From the NCBI RefSeq assembly GCF_011044155.1, contig NZ_CP049056.1, positions 1,798,001-1,862,000 on the forward strand: a stretch of 64,000 nucleotides of DNA, in the 5' to 3' direction. Positions 45,828 to 54,357 of the stretch are shown piece after piece. Source of the stretch: Pikeienuella piscinae (GTDB lineage: Bacteria > Pseudomonadota > Alphaproteobacteria > Rhodobacterales > Rhodobacteraceae). Every line of letters starts with the position of its first letter. Position 1 is the stretch's first letter. Below the pieces are notes generated by a model. It worked only from the letters and a program-made list of their open reading frames with translations. It did no database searches and was not told where the DNA came from. The translations under genes were made by a program, and so were the position numbers.

Positions 45828-46979
45828 ATGCGAATATTGCATATTTCAGCGGACTATCCGGATCCTCTATTCCCAGCCAAGACCCGCGCAATCGCCAATC
45901 TCCTCAAGCTTACCGAGGGACATGAACACCGGGTCGTTTCGTTGAATCGGATCGGGTGGCGGAACGGGATCGCGGCGCTGGACTTCGCTGACGCCGCCGG
46001 CGCCGCGCACCGCGCCGTCGCCTACGGCGCCCCGCCAAAAGGCGTGTTGATGAAACACTATCTCGACCGGCTTACGGACTGGATCGCAGCCGATTGCGAA
46101 GCGGCGGGATTCACGCCTGATCTCGTCCACGCGCACAAGCTCTCGGTCGAGGGGCCGGTCGGCTGGGCGCTCGCGCGGCGCTGGGGCAAACCGTTCGCCG
46201 TCTCCATCCAGGGAGACAGCGACCTGAGAATCATCGGCGTCAAACGCGCGCTCAGACCGCTCTACGCCCGCATCTGGCGCGAGGCCGTGGTCGTCTTTCC
46301 GTTCGCGCCCTGGGCGGCGGCGCGGCTCGAACAGCGGCTCGGCGCGCGCGACGGTCCGGTGCGGACACTCCCATGCCCCGGTCTGGCGGAAGCGCGCCTC
46401 GCGCCGCAGACCGGGCCCCCGGTAATCGTCAGCGCGTTCCATTTCGCGTCCGCCGACCGCAAGAACGCCGCAGCGCTTATCCGCGCGATCGGAAAGGCCG
46501 GCGCGGAGATCCCCGATATCAGCCTCGACATCGCCGGAGGCGGCGATCCGGCGGCCTTCGCGCGGCTCGCGGCGCTGGCGCAGGAAGCGGCGCCGGGGCG
46601 CGTGCGCTTCCTCGGCGCGGTGCCGAACACGGACATGCAACGGCGTTTCAACGCCGCCTGCGGGTTTGCGCTGGTCTCGCGGCGCGAAAGTTTTGGAATG
46701 GTTTTCTCCGAAGCGCTCCTCGCGGGGGCGCCTTGTCTGATTCCACGGGGCTGGGGTGTCGACGGCTATTTCGACGAGGGGAGCGTGGTGATCTCCGCCG
46801 ATCCCAACGATGAAACAGAGATCGCTGACGGACTTGTCCGTCTGGTGCGCGAGCAGGTGGAATTGAAGGCGCGACTCGCCGCGCTCGGGGAAGAAGGCGG
46901 GCTTGACTTCCTGCGCGGCCCAGCCATCCGCGACCGCTATCTGGCGGCGATCGAAGCAGCGGCAGGAGCGACGCAATGA
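45828..46979 (+). CDS. Glycosyltransferase, family 4-like (GT-B)
   Basis: The 383-residue cytoplasmic enzyme has the GT-B layout. The N-terminal Rossmann domain begins MRILHISADYPDPLFPAKTR, and DLVHAHKL lies near residue 99. The C-terminal nucleotide-sugar domain has the family-4 signature SRRESFGMVFSEALLAGAPC, which includes the EX7E-type Glu pair. ARG-type AGGAG lies before the ATG. It transfers a sugar to an unknown acceptor and may belong to capsule, EPS or glycolipid synthesis. Its stop overlaps the start of the 702-residue exported protein (ATGA), suggesting a joint function. Confidence 0.9.
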   Translation: MRILHISADYPDPLFPAKTRAIANLLKLTEGHEHRVVSLNRIGWRNGIAALDFADAAGAAHRAVAYGAPPKGVLMKHYLDRLTDWIAADCEAAGFTPDLVHAHKLSVEGPVGWALARRWGKPFAVSIQGDSDLRIIGVKRALRPLYARIWREAVVVFPFAPWAAARLEQRLGARDGPVRTLPCPGLAEARLAPQTGPPVIVSAFHFASADRKNAAALIRAIGKAGAEIPDISLDIAGGGDPAAFARLAALAQEAAPGRVRFLGAVPNTDMQRRFNAACGFALVSRRESFGMVFSEALLAGAPCLIPRGWGVDGYFDEGSVVISADPNDETEIADGLVRLVREQVELKARLAALGEEGGLDFLRGPAIRDRYLAAIEAAAGATQ

Positions 46980-49084
46980 GAATCGGGCCGATCCGGGCGA
47001 CGCTTGCGCTCTCGCTCTCGCTATTTTTCACGACGCCGATCGGCGCCGCCGCGCAGCCCGCGCCCCCGGCGCCAGGATATTCCGGGGTCGGGCTTTTCCA
47101 GATGCCGACGCTGCATGCGGCGGAGCGCCAAGCCGCGCGACGCGCCGCATCCGGCGACTTCGCCGGCGCCGCGGCGGCGCTCGATCAACTCGCTCAGCGG
47201 TTCCAGGGCGCGGCCCGCCTTCAGGCTGACCGGGCGGTCCTCGCCGCCGCCATGGGCCAAGACAACGTCGCGTTCGATGCGCTTGCCCGCGCCGTCGCGC
47301 TCGGCCTTTCCGATCTCGACGCGCTTTTGGCGCGCCCGCCGCTCGACCGGCTGGCGGCGGAGCCGCGCATCGCAGCGCTCTTGGCCGCCGCCCCCGCCCC
47401 AGTTCCCGCCGCCGCGCCACCGCCGCCCGCTCGCGTCGACACCGGAGAAGCGCTCGTCTCCACCGCCAACACCTACTGGAGCGCGGCGGATGAACGCCTC
47501 GTCGCGCGGTTCGAAATGCTGGACGCCATGCGCCGCTTCCAGATCAGAGACGGAAAGCTCGAGGGGCCTTTCAAGACGCTGCAAAGCTGGGTCGCGCGTG
47601 GCCAGGCGGCCGGGAATGTAGGCGATCTCTATGACAATCGCGATGGCGGGCATTCTCCCCTTTCCCGCCGCAAGCCAACGCAGATCAGCAATGTCGTCTA
47701 CAGCGCCGAAGCCAAGGCGGCCGGCGTGCACTACGGCCTCAACACCCAGATCCTCTTCAACCGGATCACCATCGGCAATTCCTCGACCGCCATTCAGGGA
47801 AGTAACTGGCGCTCTCAACCGCGTCTCGCGCTCACCAGTCCGGACGGGGTGGCGCAACTCTGGCGGCTCTACGCCGCCAATCACATCTACGTTTTTCCCG
47901 AACATCGCGATCATGACCCGGTCACGCCGCCGACGGGCGCGACCGGCCCGGACGCCAAGCCGGGCCACGGCGACCTTTTCCCCGCCAACACGCCCTACAT
48001 GCTGATCTCACAGGGTTCCTCGGGCAGCGACAGACCTGTGCTTGAGGCGCTGCGCGCGATCCTCGCGGCGTTCCGCCCCGACGTGAAGACGTTTCTGGAG
48101 GAACGCGACCTGATCGCGCCAACGCTCCAGCAGATATTCAGGCGCGGGCAGAAGGGAATCCTGGACGACGCGGCCTACCTCTCGCCCGCAGCGCATCCGG
48201 TCGTCTCCGACCCGGACCGCATCGAAATCGGTCGGATGATCTCGCTAGCCAACACGCTGAGAGTCGAGGATGTCCCACCGGTCGTCGTGATCCAGGTAGA
48301 GGAGGAGGATACCGGCGCCGGAATCGCCATTCTTCTCGGCGCCGACAGCGCGGCGGACGAGCGGCTCTTCGATTCGCCATCGGCGATCGCCCGGCTCTGG
48401 CGCGGCGCGGGATATACGCGCCGCTATGTCATCGGCACGACTGGAACGATCGACCCGAACGGCCGCGCACTGAAATTTCACTGGCGGCTGACGCAGAACG
48501 ATCTCGAGCGCGTCACGATCCGGCCACTTGACGAGGCGGGAACCCGCGCCGAAATCACCGTTCGCTGGGGCGGGCCGACGCCGGAAACACTCCGCCCGGA
48601 CATCACGAGTCCGCGCGTGGACATCGCGGTGATCGCCGACAATGGCGCCGAGCTTTCCGCGCCGGCCTTTTTCTCCGTGCTCTACCCGTCCCATGAGACG
48701 CGGGTTTACGAAGGCGAGGGCGACGATGCGCGCCTCGTCTCCATCGATCATGGCGCCGACCGGGGGAAGCGGCGCTATGTCGACCCGATGATCTGGCCGC
48801 GACGCGACTGGTCGGATGTGCTGGACTACGACGTCGAAGGGCGTCTCCTCGGCTGGACGCGCAGTCGGGGCAAATCGGAAACGCGCTTCACGCGTGACGG
48901 GCTTCTGGTGCGGGAGGTGGACGCGGAGGGCCGCCCGCTCCGCGCCGAGGCGATCGAATACGGGGTCGAAGCGGCGCGCCCCGGCGTCCCCGCGCTTGTC
49001 GAGATTCCGACCGGCAAGGAATTTCTCTATGAATACGATGGCCCCGGCGACCTGACCGGCGAAGCGGTTCCCGCCCCCGGCTGA
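46976..49084 (+). CDS. Large exported protein of unknown family
   Basis: The 702-residue product has a signal peptide (MRIGPIRATLALSLSLFFTTPIGAAAQ). An Ala-rich helical segment (about 45-135) resembles TPR-like repeats (AARRAASGDFAGAAAALDQLAQ), followed by a Pro/Ala linker (PAPVPAAAPPPPA) and a large globular region (about 150-700). The latter has SNVVYSAEAKAAGVHYGLNT, ISQGSSGSDRPVLEALRAIL and a beta-rich C-terminus (LDYDVEGRLLGWTRSRG). I do not recognise a family or active site. Its start is coupled to the glycosyltransferase by ATGA, so the two may act on the same cell-surface product. Confidence 0.8.
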   Translation: MRIGPIRATLALSLSLFFTTPIGAAAQPAPPAPGYSGVGLFQMPTLHAAERQAARRAASGDFAGAAAALDQLAQRFQGAARLQADRAVLAAAMGQDNVAFDALARAVALGLSDLDALLARPPLDRLAAEPRIAALLAAAPAPVPAAAPPPPARVDTGEALVSTANTYWSAADERLVARFEMLDAMRRFQIRDGKLEGPFKTLQSWVARGQAAGNVGDLYDNRDGGHSPLSRRKPTQISNVVYSAEAKAAGVHYGLNTQILFNRITIGNSSTAIQGSNWRSQPRLALTSPDGVAQLWRLYAANHIYVFPEHRDHDPVTPPTGATGPDAKPGHGDLFPANTPYMLISQGSSGSDRPVLEALRAILAAFRPDVKTFLEERDLIAPTLQQIFRRGQKGILDDAAYLSPAAHPVVSDPDRIEIGRMISLANTLRVEDVPPVVVIQVEEEDTGAGIAILLGADSAADERLFDSPSAIARLWRGAGYTRRYVIGTTGTIDPNGRALKFHWRLTQNDLERVTIRPLDEAGTRAEITVRWGGPTPETLRPDITSPRVDIAVIADNGAELSAPAFFSVLYPSHETRVYEGEGDDARLVSIDHGADRGKRRYVDPMIWPRRDWSDVLDYDVEGRLLGWTRSRGKSETRFTRDGLLVREVDAEGRPLRAEAIEYGVEAARPGVPALVEIPTGKEFLYEYDGPGDLTGEAVPAPG

Positions 49085-49086
49085 AC

Positions 49087-50079
49087 TCAGACCGGCGCGG
49101 CGGGGAGCCGCGCCGGGGTGTCGACGACGCGCGCGCCTTCCTCGAACCCGTCGAACCCCTGGCGCCAGCTTGCACCCGGCCAGTTCAAGGCCATCTCGCC
49201 GGCGCGCGGGCGATAGGCCGCTGTGTAAAGCGTCCCGAACCCTTCGGTGAAGGCGGTAGAATAGAGCGGCGGCTTGAGAAACGCGCCGACGAATTTGCGC
49301 TCCGTCTCAGGGTGCAGCGTCAGCCGCTGCAAGAGGAACCGCTCGCGCTCGACCGTCGCGGTGAAGCGCGCGTGGGAGGACCATTCGACCCGCTCCTGAT
49401 GATTGGTCGCGACGGGAGAGCGGGAGATCACCGTCTCCCGGTCCGGGGCCAGATAGGCGGTGACGAAGCGGCGTCCGGCGTCGAGCGCCGTGACGTTGTA
49501 GCTCATATGGCTCGGCAGACGCTTCAGCGCCGCCGCCGCTTCCTCCGTCGTCTCGCAGGTCTCAAGAACATAGCGCAGGATGAGCGGCACGCCGAAGCCG
49601 CCGCCGACCTCGCGGCGCCCGCCGAATGTCAGCGAGACCGCAAGACCGGAATCATTCATCCCGTCGATGAGTCCAAAAAGGCCGTCCGACATGCCGATGA
49701 CGCCTCGGCCGCGCCAGTTCGTCTTCAGGAGCACAGCGTCGAAGGCGTGCGGGTCGTAGTCGTAGTTCCGCACCAGGAGCGGCTCGTCACCCTGCCAAAC
49801 CGCCTGGCTGCATCCGGCGAGATAGGCGGGCGGACGTAGAAAGCTGAGAAAGCGCGCCTCTGCGTCGCCGCCCCCGGCGGCCTCCGCGAGCGTGTCGTAA
49901 AGATCGAGGATCTCCGGCATGTGGCGTTGGATTTCGCGGCGCCCCTCGGCGTAGGTCGGGCGCGCCGCCAGCCCATCGCGCACCCACCAGCGCCTGTAGG
50001 CGGGCCAGAACTCGGCGAAGAGCGCGGCCCATTTCGGTCCCGGCCCAGCCTCCTCCACAGCGCGGAAGATCAGGCGCAT
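49087..50079 (-). CDS. C45-family autoproteolytic acyltransferase/hydrolase (Ntn fold)
   Basis: The 330-residue product resembles peptidase C45/acyl-CoA:6-aminopenicillanic-acid acyltransferase proteins. These cleave themselves to expose an N-terminal Cys that acts as nucleophile on amide bonds. The site is visible as LAGCSQAVWQG (Cys90), followed by the family hallmark LLVRNYDYDP (about 101-110) and FGLIDGMNDSGLAVSLTFGG. The N-terminal 89 residues would be the alpha chain. It is three bases downstream of the ATP-grasp gene and ends the decarboxylase cluster. The reaction could be amide formation, exchange or hydrolysis on an amine conjugate. Confidence 0.87.
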   Translation of the reverse strand: MRLIFRAVEEAGPGPKWAALFAEFWPAYRRWWVRDGLAARPTYAEGRREIQRHMPEILDLYDTLAEAAGGGDAEARFLSFLRPPAYLAGCSQAVWQGDEPLLVRNYDYDPHAFDAVLLKTNWRGRGVIGMSDGLFGLIDGMNDSGLAVSLTFGGRREVGGGFGVPLILRYVLETCETTEEAAAALKRLPSHMSYNVTALDAGRRFVTAYLAPDRETVISRSPVATNHQERVEWSSHARFTATVERERFLLQRLTLHPETERKFVGAFLKPPLYSTAFTEGFGTLYTAAYRPRAGEMALNWPGASWRQGFDGFEEGARVVDTPARLPAAPV

Positions 50080-50082
50080 GAT

Positions 50083-51534
50083 CTACATGATCTTGAACGC
50101 ATGATCGTCGAGTGCGGCGACGGAAGGCAGCGGGCGCGCCGCAAAGGCCGACTTGATGCCGTGGATCCACTTCTTCGAACGATCGGTCAGCTCGAAATTC
50201 TTCGTCATCGACCGGCCGCGCGTGACCAGAATGCCCAGGTCCGCGCCCTCGTAGCGGAAATCGCCCGGCCGGAGGATGCGAAGAAAGAACGCCTCGTCCT
50301 CGCTTTCGACCGCGCGGCGGTGATAGTCGAACCGGTCGAAGATGACGCGGCCGTCATTGAGCATCCGATAGATGCCCGACTCCGGCGCGCCCGTGATGAC
50401 GTCGACACTGTCCTCGGTGTGCTTGATCACCATCTGCGACCATGAATCGATCATGTCCGGATCGGCCCAGCGGGCGTTCAACTCTTCGACATCGAGCTTG
50501 AACGGCTTGCCGCTGAATTCGAGCAGATGAAACAGAAACAGCGGCGCGTCCGCATGCGCGAAGGCGGCGTGGTTGGTCATGGAAGAGGCGCCGGTGATGC
50601 GCGGATTGAGCTCGCCGAGCCAGATGTCGCCGGTTTTCTTGTCAATGAGGAAATCGAGCTCGAAATAGCCGCGATATCCCTCCTTGCGCAGCTGTTCTCC
50701 GAATTTGAACGTGAGCTCGCGCGCCTTCTGCCGGGTTTTCGGCGGAAAGGCGGTGGCGAAAATCTCGTTGCCGCACCAGCCGCCGCGATAGGGGGTCAGA
50801 TCCTTGAAGCCGACCAGTTCGGTCATCAGCGGGCCGACGATGGTGCCCTCCTTGGTCGCGCAGGCCTCGATCGCCGATCCGCGGCAGTCGATCCGTTTCA
50901 TGATCTTGATCTCGCCCTCGCCGATGATCTCGTGCTCGTGGCGGCGGAAGTCAGCCTCGGATTTGATGAAGAAAGTGGTGTGGCCGGAATCCCCGAACGC
51001 CGATTGCAGAACGAGGTCATGTCCGATACCGGCCTTTTCGCAGGTTTTCTGCAGATCGGCGTAGCTCTTCACCTCCGCCAGCACGTTCGGCACCGAGGGC
51101 ACGCCCGCCTTGTCGCCAACGCGGACGGTCTCGATCTTGTTGTCCATCGCGGTGCGGAGCTTCGCCTTCGGGAACCAGAGCTCGCCCCCCAGCTCCTTGA
51201 CCAGCGCTTCGGTCTTTTCGTCGAACATCAGGAAGGCGAATTTCGGCTTTCCGCCGCGGCGTTTCACCAGATCGATCACCTCCTTGTGCTGGAGGAGGTA
51301 ATTGTTGATGTCCTCGATCGACTGGAATTCGTCGTGCGGCGTCTCGGTTGGCACCATCACGTTCGGATGCCGCCCGTCGAAACAGTCCATGTAGCAGATA
51401 TACTTGAAGTTCTTCACCCACTCATCCAGCCCGAGCAGATTGAAGTTCGTCGCGGAGACGAAGTAGATCGGGTCGGAATTCGTATGAAAGTGACGCCGGA
51501 TCTCCGAGATGTTCTGTAGCGTCTTTTTCGCCAT
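50083..51534 (-). CDS. ATP-grasp enzyme (biotin-carboxylase-like)
   Basis: The 483-residue product is an ATP-grasp ligase-fold protein. An N-terminal pre-ATP-grasp domain (about 1-120) starts with YFVSATNFNLLGLDEWVK. The ATP-grasp core includes RTAMDNKIETVRVGDKAGVP and the glycine-rich QSAFGDSGHTTFFI. Metal-binding residues are in ELDFLIDKKTGDIWLGELNP and the following RITGAS. There is no biotin-carrier or carboxyltransferase neighbour, so true biotin carboxylation is unlikely. Ligation of a carboxylate to an amine (with an acyl-phosphate intermediate) is the better guess. It lies between a PLP decarboxylase (23-base gap) and a C45 acyltransferase (3-base gap). Confidence 0.88.
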   Translation of the reverse strand: MAKKTLQNISEIRRHFHTNSDPIYFVSATNFNLLGLDEWVKNFKYICYMDCFDGRHPNVMVPTETPHDEFQSIEDINNYLLQHKEVIDLVKRRGGKPKFAFLMFDEKTEALVKELGGELWFPKAKLRTAMDNKIETVRVGDKAGVPSVPNVLAEVKSYADLQKTCEKAGIGHDLVLQSAFGDSGHTTFFIKSEADFRRHEHEIIGEGEIKIMKRIDCRGSAIEACATKEGTIVGPLMTELVGFKDLTPYRGGWCGNEIFATAFPPKTRQKARELTFKFGEQLRKEGYRGYFELDFLIDKKTGDIWLGELNPRITGASSMTNHAAFAHADAPLFLFHLLEFSGKPFKLDVEELNARWADPDMIDSWSQMVIKHTEDSVDVITGAPESGIYRMLNDGRVIFDRFDYHRRAVESEDEAFFLRILRPGDFRYEGADLGILVTRGRSMTKNFELTDRSKKWIHGIKSAFAARPLPSVAALDDHAFKIM

Positions 51535-51557
51535 TGTGACGTCTCCCTGTTGATTAT

Positions 51558-54311
51558 TCAGACGTGCTTTTCCGCCGCCGATTCCAGCGCCGCGTCGTTG
51601 AAAACCCGGAGCCCCAGATCCGGGCGGTAGCCGTGGATTTCGCTTACGTCGAGCGCGCGCATGAAGGCCAGAATCTCGCGACTGATCACTTGCCCGGGCA
51701 CCAGGATCGGGAATCCCGGCGGATAAGGAATGATAAAGCCGGCGGAAACCAGCTCTCGCCCTTCCTCGAGCGCATCCCTGAGCGAGCCGTCCAGGTCCAG
51801 GTAATCACAGTTGTCCTCATCATAGGCGAGGAAGAACGCGCGCCTTATGTCGCCTTCAGGCGTATCGCCGGCGGAGCGGAAGGCGTCGTGGAACCGGCTG
51901 AAATCCGGCAGTGGCGGCACCTGTTCGACAAGGCTCCTGACGCGCCGCTCGAAACCCAGTTTCTCCATCTTCGACGCGTCGTCGAGCAACTCGTCCAGAT
52001 CCCGCGCGATCTCCACCAGCACCTCGATCAGATAGGCGACCGAGGAGCGCGTCGTGCCGATATTGGTCATGAAAAGCACGGTGTTGCGTGAGGTCTTGTT
52101 GATCTGGATCCCGTGCTTCTCCATCAGGATCCGGGTCTTGAACGTGTCGCCGTCATAGCCGGTGCCGCCGACGGCGAGCGTCACCCGCGTGGGATCCAGC
52201 ACGAACTCGTCGCGCGTCCAGATATCCCATTGGTCCGACCAGCCCAGTTCGGCGTCGTAGTAACTCGTGACGCCGCTTTCGCGATACTCCTCCGGAATCA
52301 TGTCGCCAGCGGTAAGAATGCGGAAATACTTCTTCAACAGCGGATGCGTCGCCACCGCACGCCGGACCCCCATCGCCGCCTCGACCTGATGCTGGACGAA
52401 TTCGAAACCTTCAAGCTCCACCTGCCGCCGTCCGACATCCAGCGATGCGATGATCTGGTAATTCGGCGAGGTCGAGGTGTGGGTCATGTAGGCTTCGTGG
52501 AAGCTCTGCTCGACCTCTCCCTTGAAGTCCTGATCGTTGACATGGATCATCGAGCCCTGACGAAGTGAAGTCAGCGTCTTGTGCGTCGATTGCGTCGCGT
52601 AGACCCGCACTCTCGCGTCCGGCGGCGGGAGCAGCCGAGTCTTCAGCAGCGTCTCGTCATCGGCCCCCTCCAGCTTCTTCTGCTGTATCTCGTAGGCTTT
52701 CGCGTGCTCGGGCGAACGCAACCTCTCGCGGAGCACGTTCGCCGCGTTCATGCCCGTCCGCTGACGATAGGTCGGGCCGTAACGGGCGAAAGCGAACCAG
52801 GCCTCGTCCCATAGAAAGACCAGGTTCTTCTTGATCGCGAGGCATTCCTCCATCACCCGTTCGACATTGTAGACAATGCCGTCGAAGGTACAGTTGGTCA
52901 GCAGCACCATCCGCACCCGGTCCAGCTTGCCGGCCGCCTTCAGCGCCAGCAGCTTTCCCTTGATCTCGTGCAGCGGCACCGCCCCATACATCGAGTACCG
53001 GTCGAGTGGATAACTCTCCATGTAAACGACATTCGCGCCGGCGAGCACCATGCCGTAATGGTGCGACTTGTGGCAGTCGCGATCGACGAGCACGATATCG
53101 CCAGGGCTGACCAGAGCCTGCACGACGATCTTGTTGCAGGTCGAGGTTCCGTTGGTGGCGAAGAACGTTTGCCGGGAGCCGAAGGCGCGGGAAGCGAACT
53201 CCTGCGCCTCCTTGATCGGGCCGCGCGGTTCCAGCAGGCTGTCGAGCCCGCCGGAAGTCGCTGACGTCTCGGCGAGGAAGATGTTCGCGCCATAGAACTC
53301 CCCCATATCCTGGATCCAGTGCGACCGCGTGATCGACTTTCCGCGGCTGATCGGCATTGCGTGAAAGACGCCGGTCGGCTGTTTCGAATATTCCTTCAGC
53401 GCGGTGAAAAAAGGCGTCTTGTAGCGCCGGTTGACGCCGCGAAGGATGTTGAGATGCAGCTCCAGAAAATCTTCCTGATTGTAGAAGACCCGCCGGCAAC
53501 CGCCCAGATCGAGCCCGGCGATATCTTCTGCGGAGCGATCGGTGACGAGATAAGTGTCGAGTTCAGGACGGACCTTGGCGATGAGACGACAGGTCTCAGG
53601 CCCGTAATCGCCCGGCTCCAGCGCATCGACATCCTCTTCCTCGCCGAAGCGCGAGAGATAGTTGTTGAGAATTTTCAGCTTGTTCAGGGATTTCAGGGCC
53701 AGGCCGGGCCGGACCACCACCGCCTGAACGTTGTGATTGAAGAGAATGCCGATCAGCGCATCCTCAAGGCTTGGCACGACAACCGCTTCATAAGCGAAAT
53801 TATCCTCCGGCCGGCGCATCGCGAGCAGGCTGGAGCGGAGCCATTTCTCCTGCGCATCGCTCACGTGATCGACGATGATCACCTCGAAATACGGCCGCCC
53901 GAGCGCGCGGTCGCTAGGCGAGAGAGAGGCGTCGTCATCGAGAACGTCGGCGTCCGCGTCCCCTGTCGTCAACGGAACCGCGCGGCGCCGGTAGGCCCCG
54001 GTCGCGAGCGCCCGCGCGACGCGCCGCGCCGCGAATGCGAACTCTGGTATCGTGCGCGCGCCGAGCATCCGCTTCATATGGCTGAAGGCGGTATAGCCCG
54101 GGAACGCCCAGTATCGCTCGATCGGGTCGAGCGCGACGAGCAGCGCTTCGGCCTCCGCCACCAGCTTCGCCCCGCGTTTTCCGGTATGACCATGCCGGGT
54201 GAGCGACTCCGCCGCCTCCCGAAGCGCGCTCCAGCGGTCGGCGCGGAGCTGGGTCGCGCTGTAATAGTCGCCGATCGACGGTAGCTTGGCTTCGGGCGCG
54301 GACTGGTTCAT
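51558..54311 (-). CDS. Orn/Lys/Arg decarboxylase (fold type I, PLP)
   Basis: The 917-residue enzyme is larger than the biodegradative decarboxylases (about 710-760). The N-terminal receiver-like wing domain is visible at about 140-235 (YFEVIIVDHVSDAQEKWLR). The PLP domain has ATNGTSTCNKIV, the cofactor Asp502 in FLWDEAWFAFARYG and the PLP Lys578 in STHKTLTSLRQGSM. The C-terminal domain ends with FIIPYPPGFPILVPGQ. It should decarboxylate arginine, lysine or ornithine to agmatine, cadaverine or putrescine. The N-terminal ~140 residues are an extra helical segment. A nitrilase-type gene lies 46 bases upstream and the ATP-grasp gene 23 bases downstream. Confidence 0.92.
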   Translation of the reverse strand: MNQSAPEAKLPSIGDYYSATQLRADRWSALREAAESLTRHGHTGKRGAKLVAEAEALLVALDPIERYWAFPGYTAFSHMKRMLGARTIPEFAFAARRVARALATGAYRRRAVPLTTGDADADVLDDDASLSPSDRALGRPYFEVIIVDHVSDAQEKWLRSSLLAMRRPEDNFAYEAVVVPSLEDALIGILFNHNVQAVVVRPGLALKSLNKLKILNNYLSRFGEEEDVDALEPGDYGPETCRLIAKVRPELDTYLVTDRSAEDIAGLDLGGCRRVFYNQEDFLELHLNILRGVNRRYKTPFFTALKEYSKQPTGVFHAMPISRGKSITRSHWIQDMGEFYGANIFLAETSATSGGLDSLLEPRGPIKEAQEFASRAFGSRQTFFATNGTSTCNKIVVQALVSPGDIVLVDRDCHKSHHYGMVLAGANVVYMESYPLDRYSMYGAVPLHEIKGKLLALKAAGKLDRVRMVLLTNCTFDGIVYNVERVMEECLAIKKNLVFLWDEAWFAFARYGPTYRQRTGMNAANVLRERLRSPEHAKAYEIQQKKLEGADDETLLKTRLLPPPDARVRVYATQSTHKTLTSLRQGSMIHVNDQDFKGEVEQSFHEAYMTHTSTSPNYQIIASLDVGRRQVELEGFEFVQHQVEAAMGVRRAVATHPLLKKYFRILTAGDMIPEEYRESGVTSYYDAELGWSDQWDIWTRDEFVLDPTRVTLAVGGTGYDGDTFKTRILMEKHGIQINKTSRNTVLFMTNIGTTRSSVAYLIEVLVEIARDLDELLDDASKMEKLGFERRVRSLVEQVPPLPDFSRFHDAFRSAGDTPEGDIRRAFFLAYDEDNCDYLDLDGSLRDALEEGRELVSAGFIIPYPPGFPILVPGQVISREILAFMRALDVSEIHGYRPDLGLRVFNDAALESAAEKHV

Positions 54312-54357
54312 CGGGCTCTCCCTGGGCGGCCCTGCGACCGCCCTCTCTCGGTCGACT

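Noticed and set aside
50083-51534. ATP-grasp gene as true biotin carboxylase (AccC)
   Set aside because: No biotin carrier gene is adjacent, and the N-terminal and core sequences differ from AccC; the context points to amide ligation.
53319-54284. Long plus-strand frame of 321 codons antisense to the decarboxylase
   Set aside because: It is a mirror frame caused by high GC codon use; the minus-strand product has clear PLP motifs.
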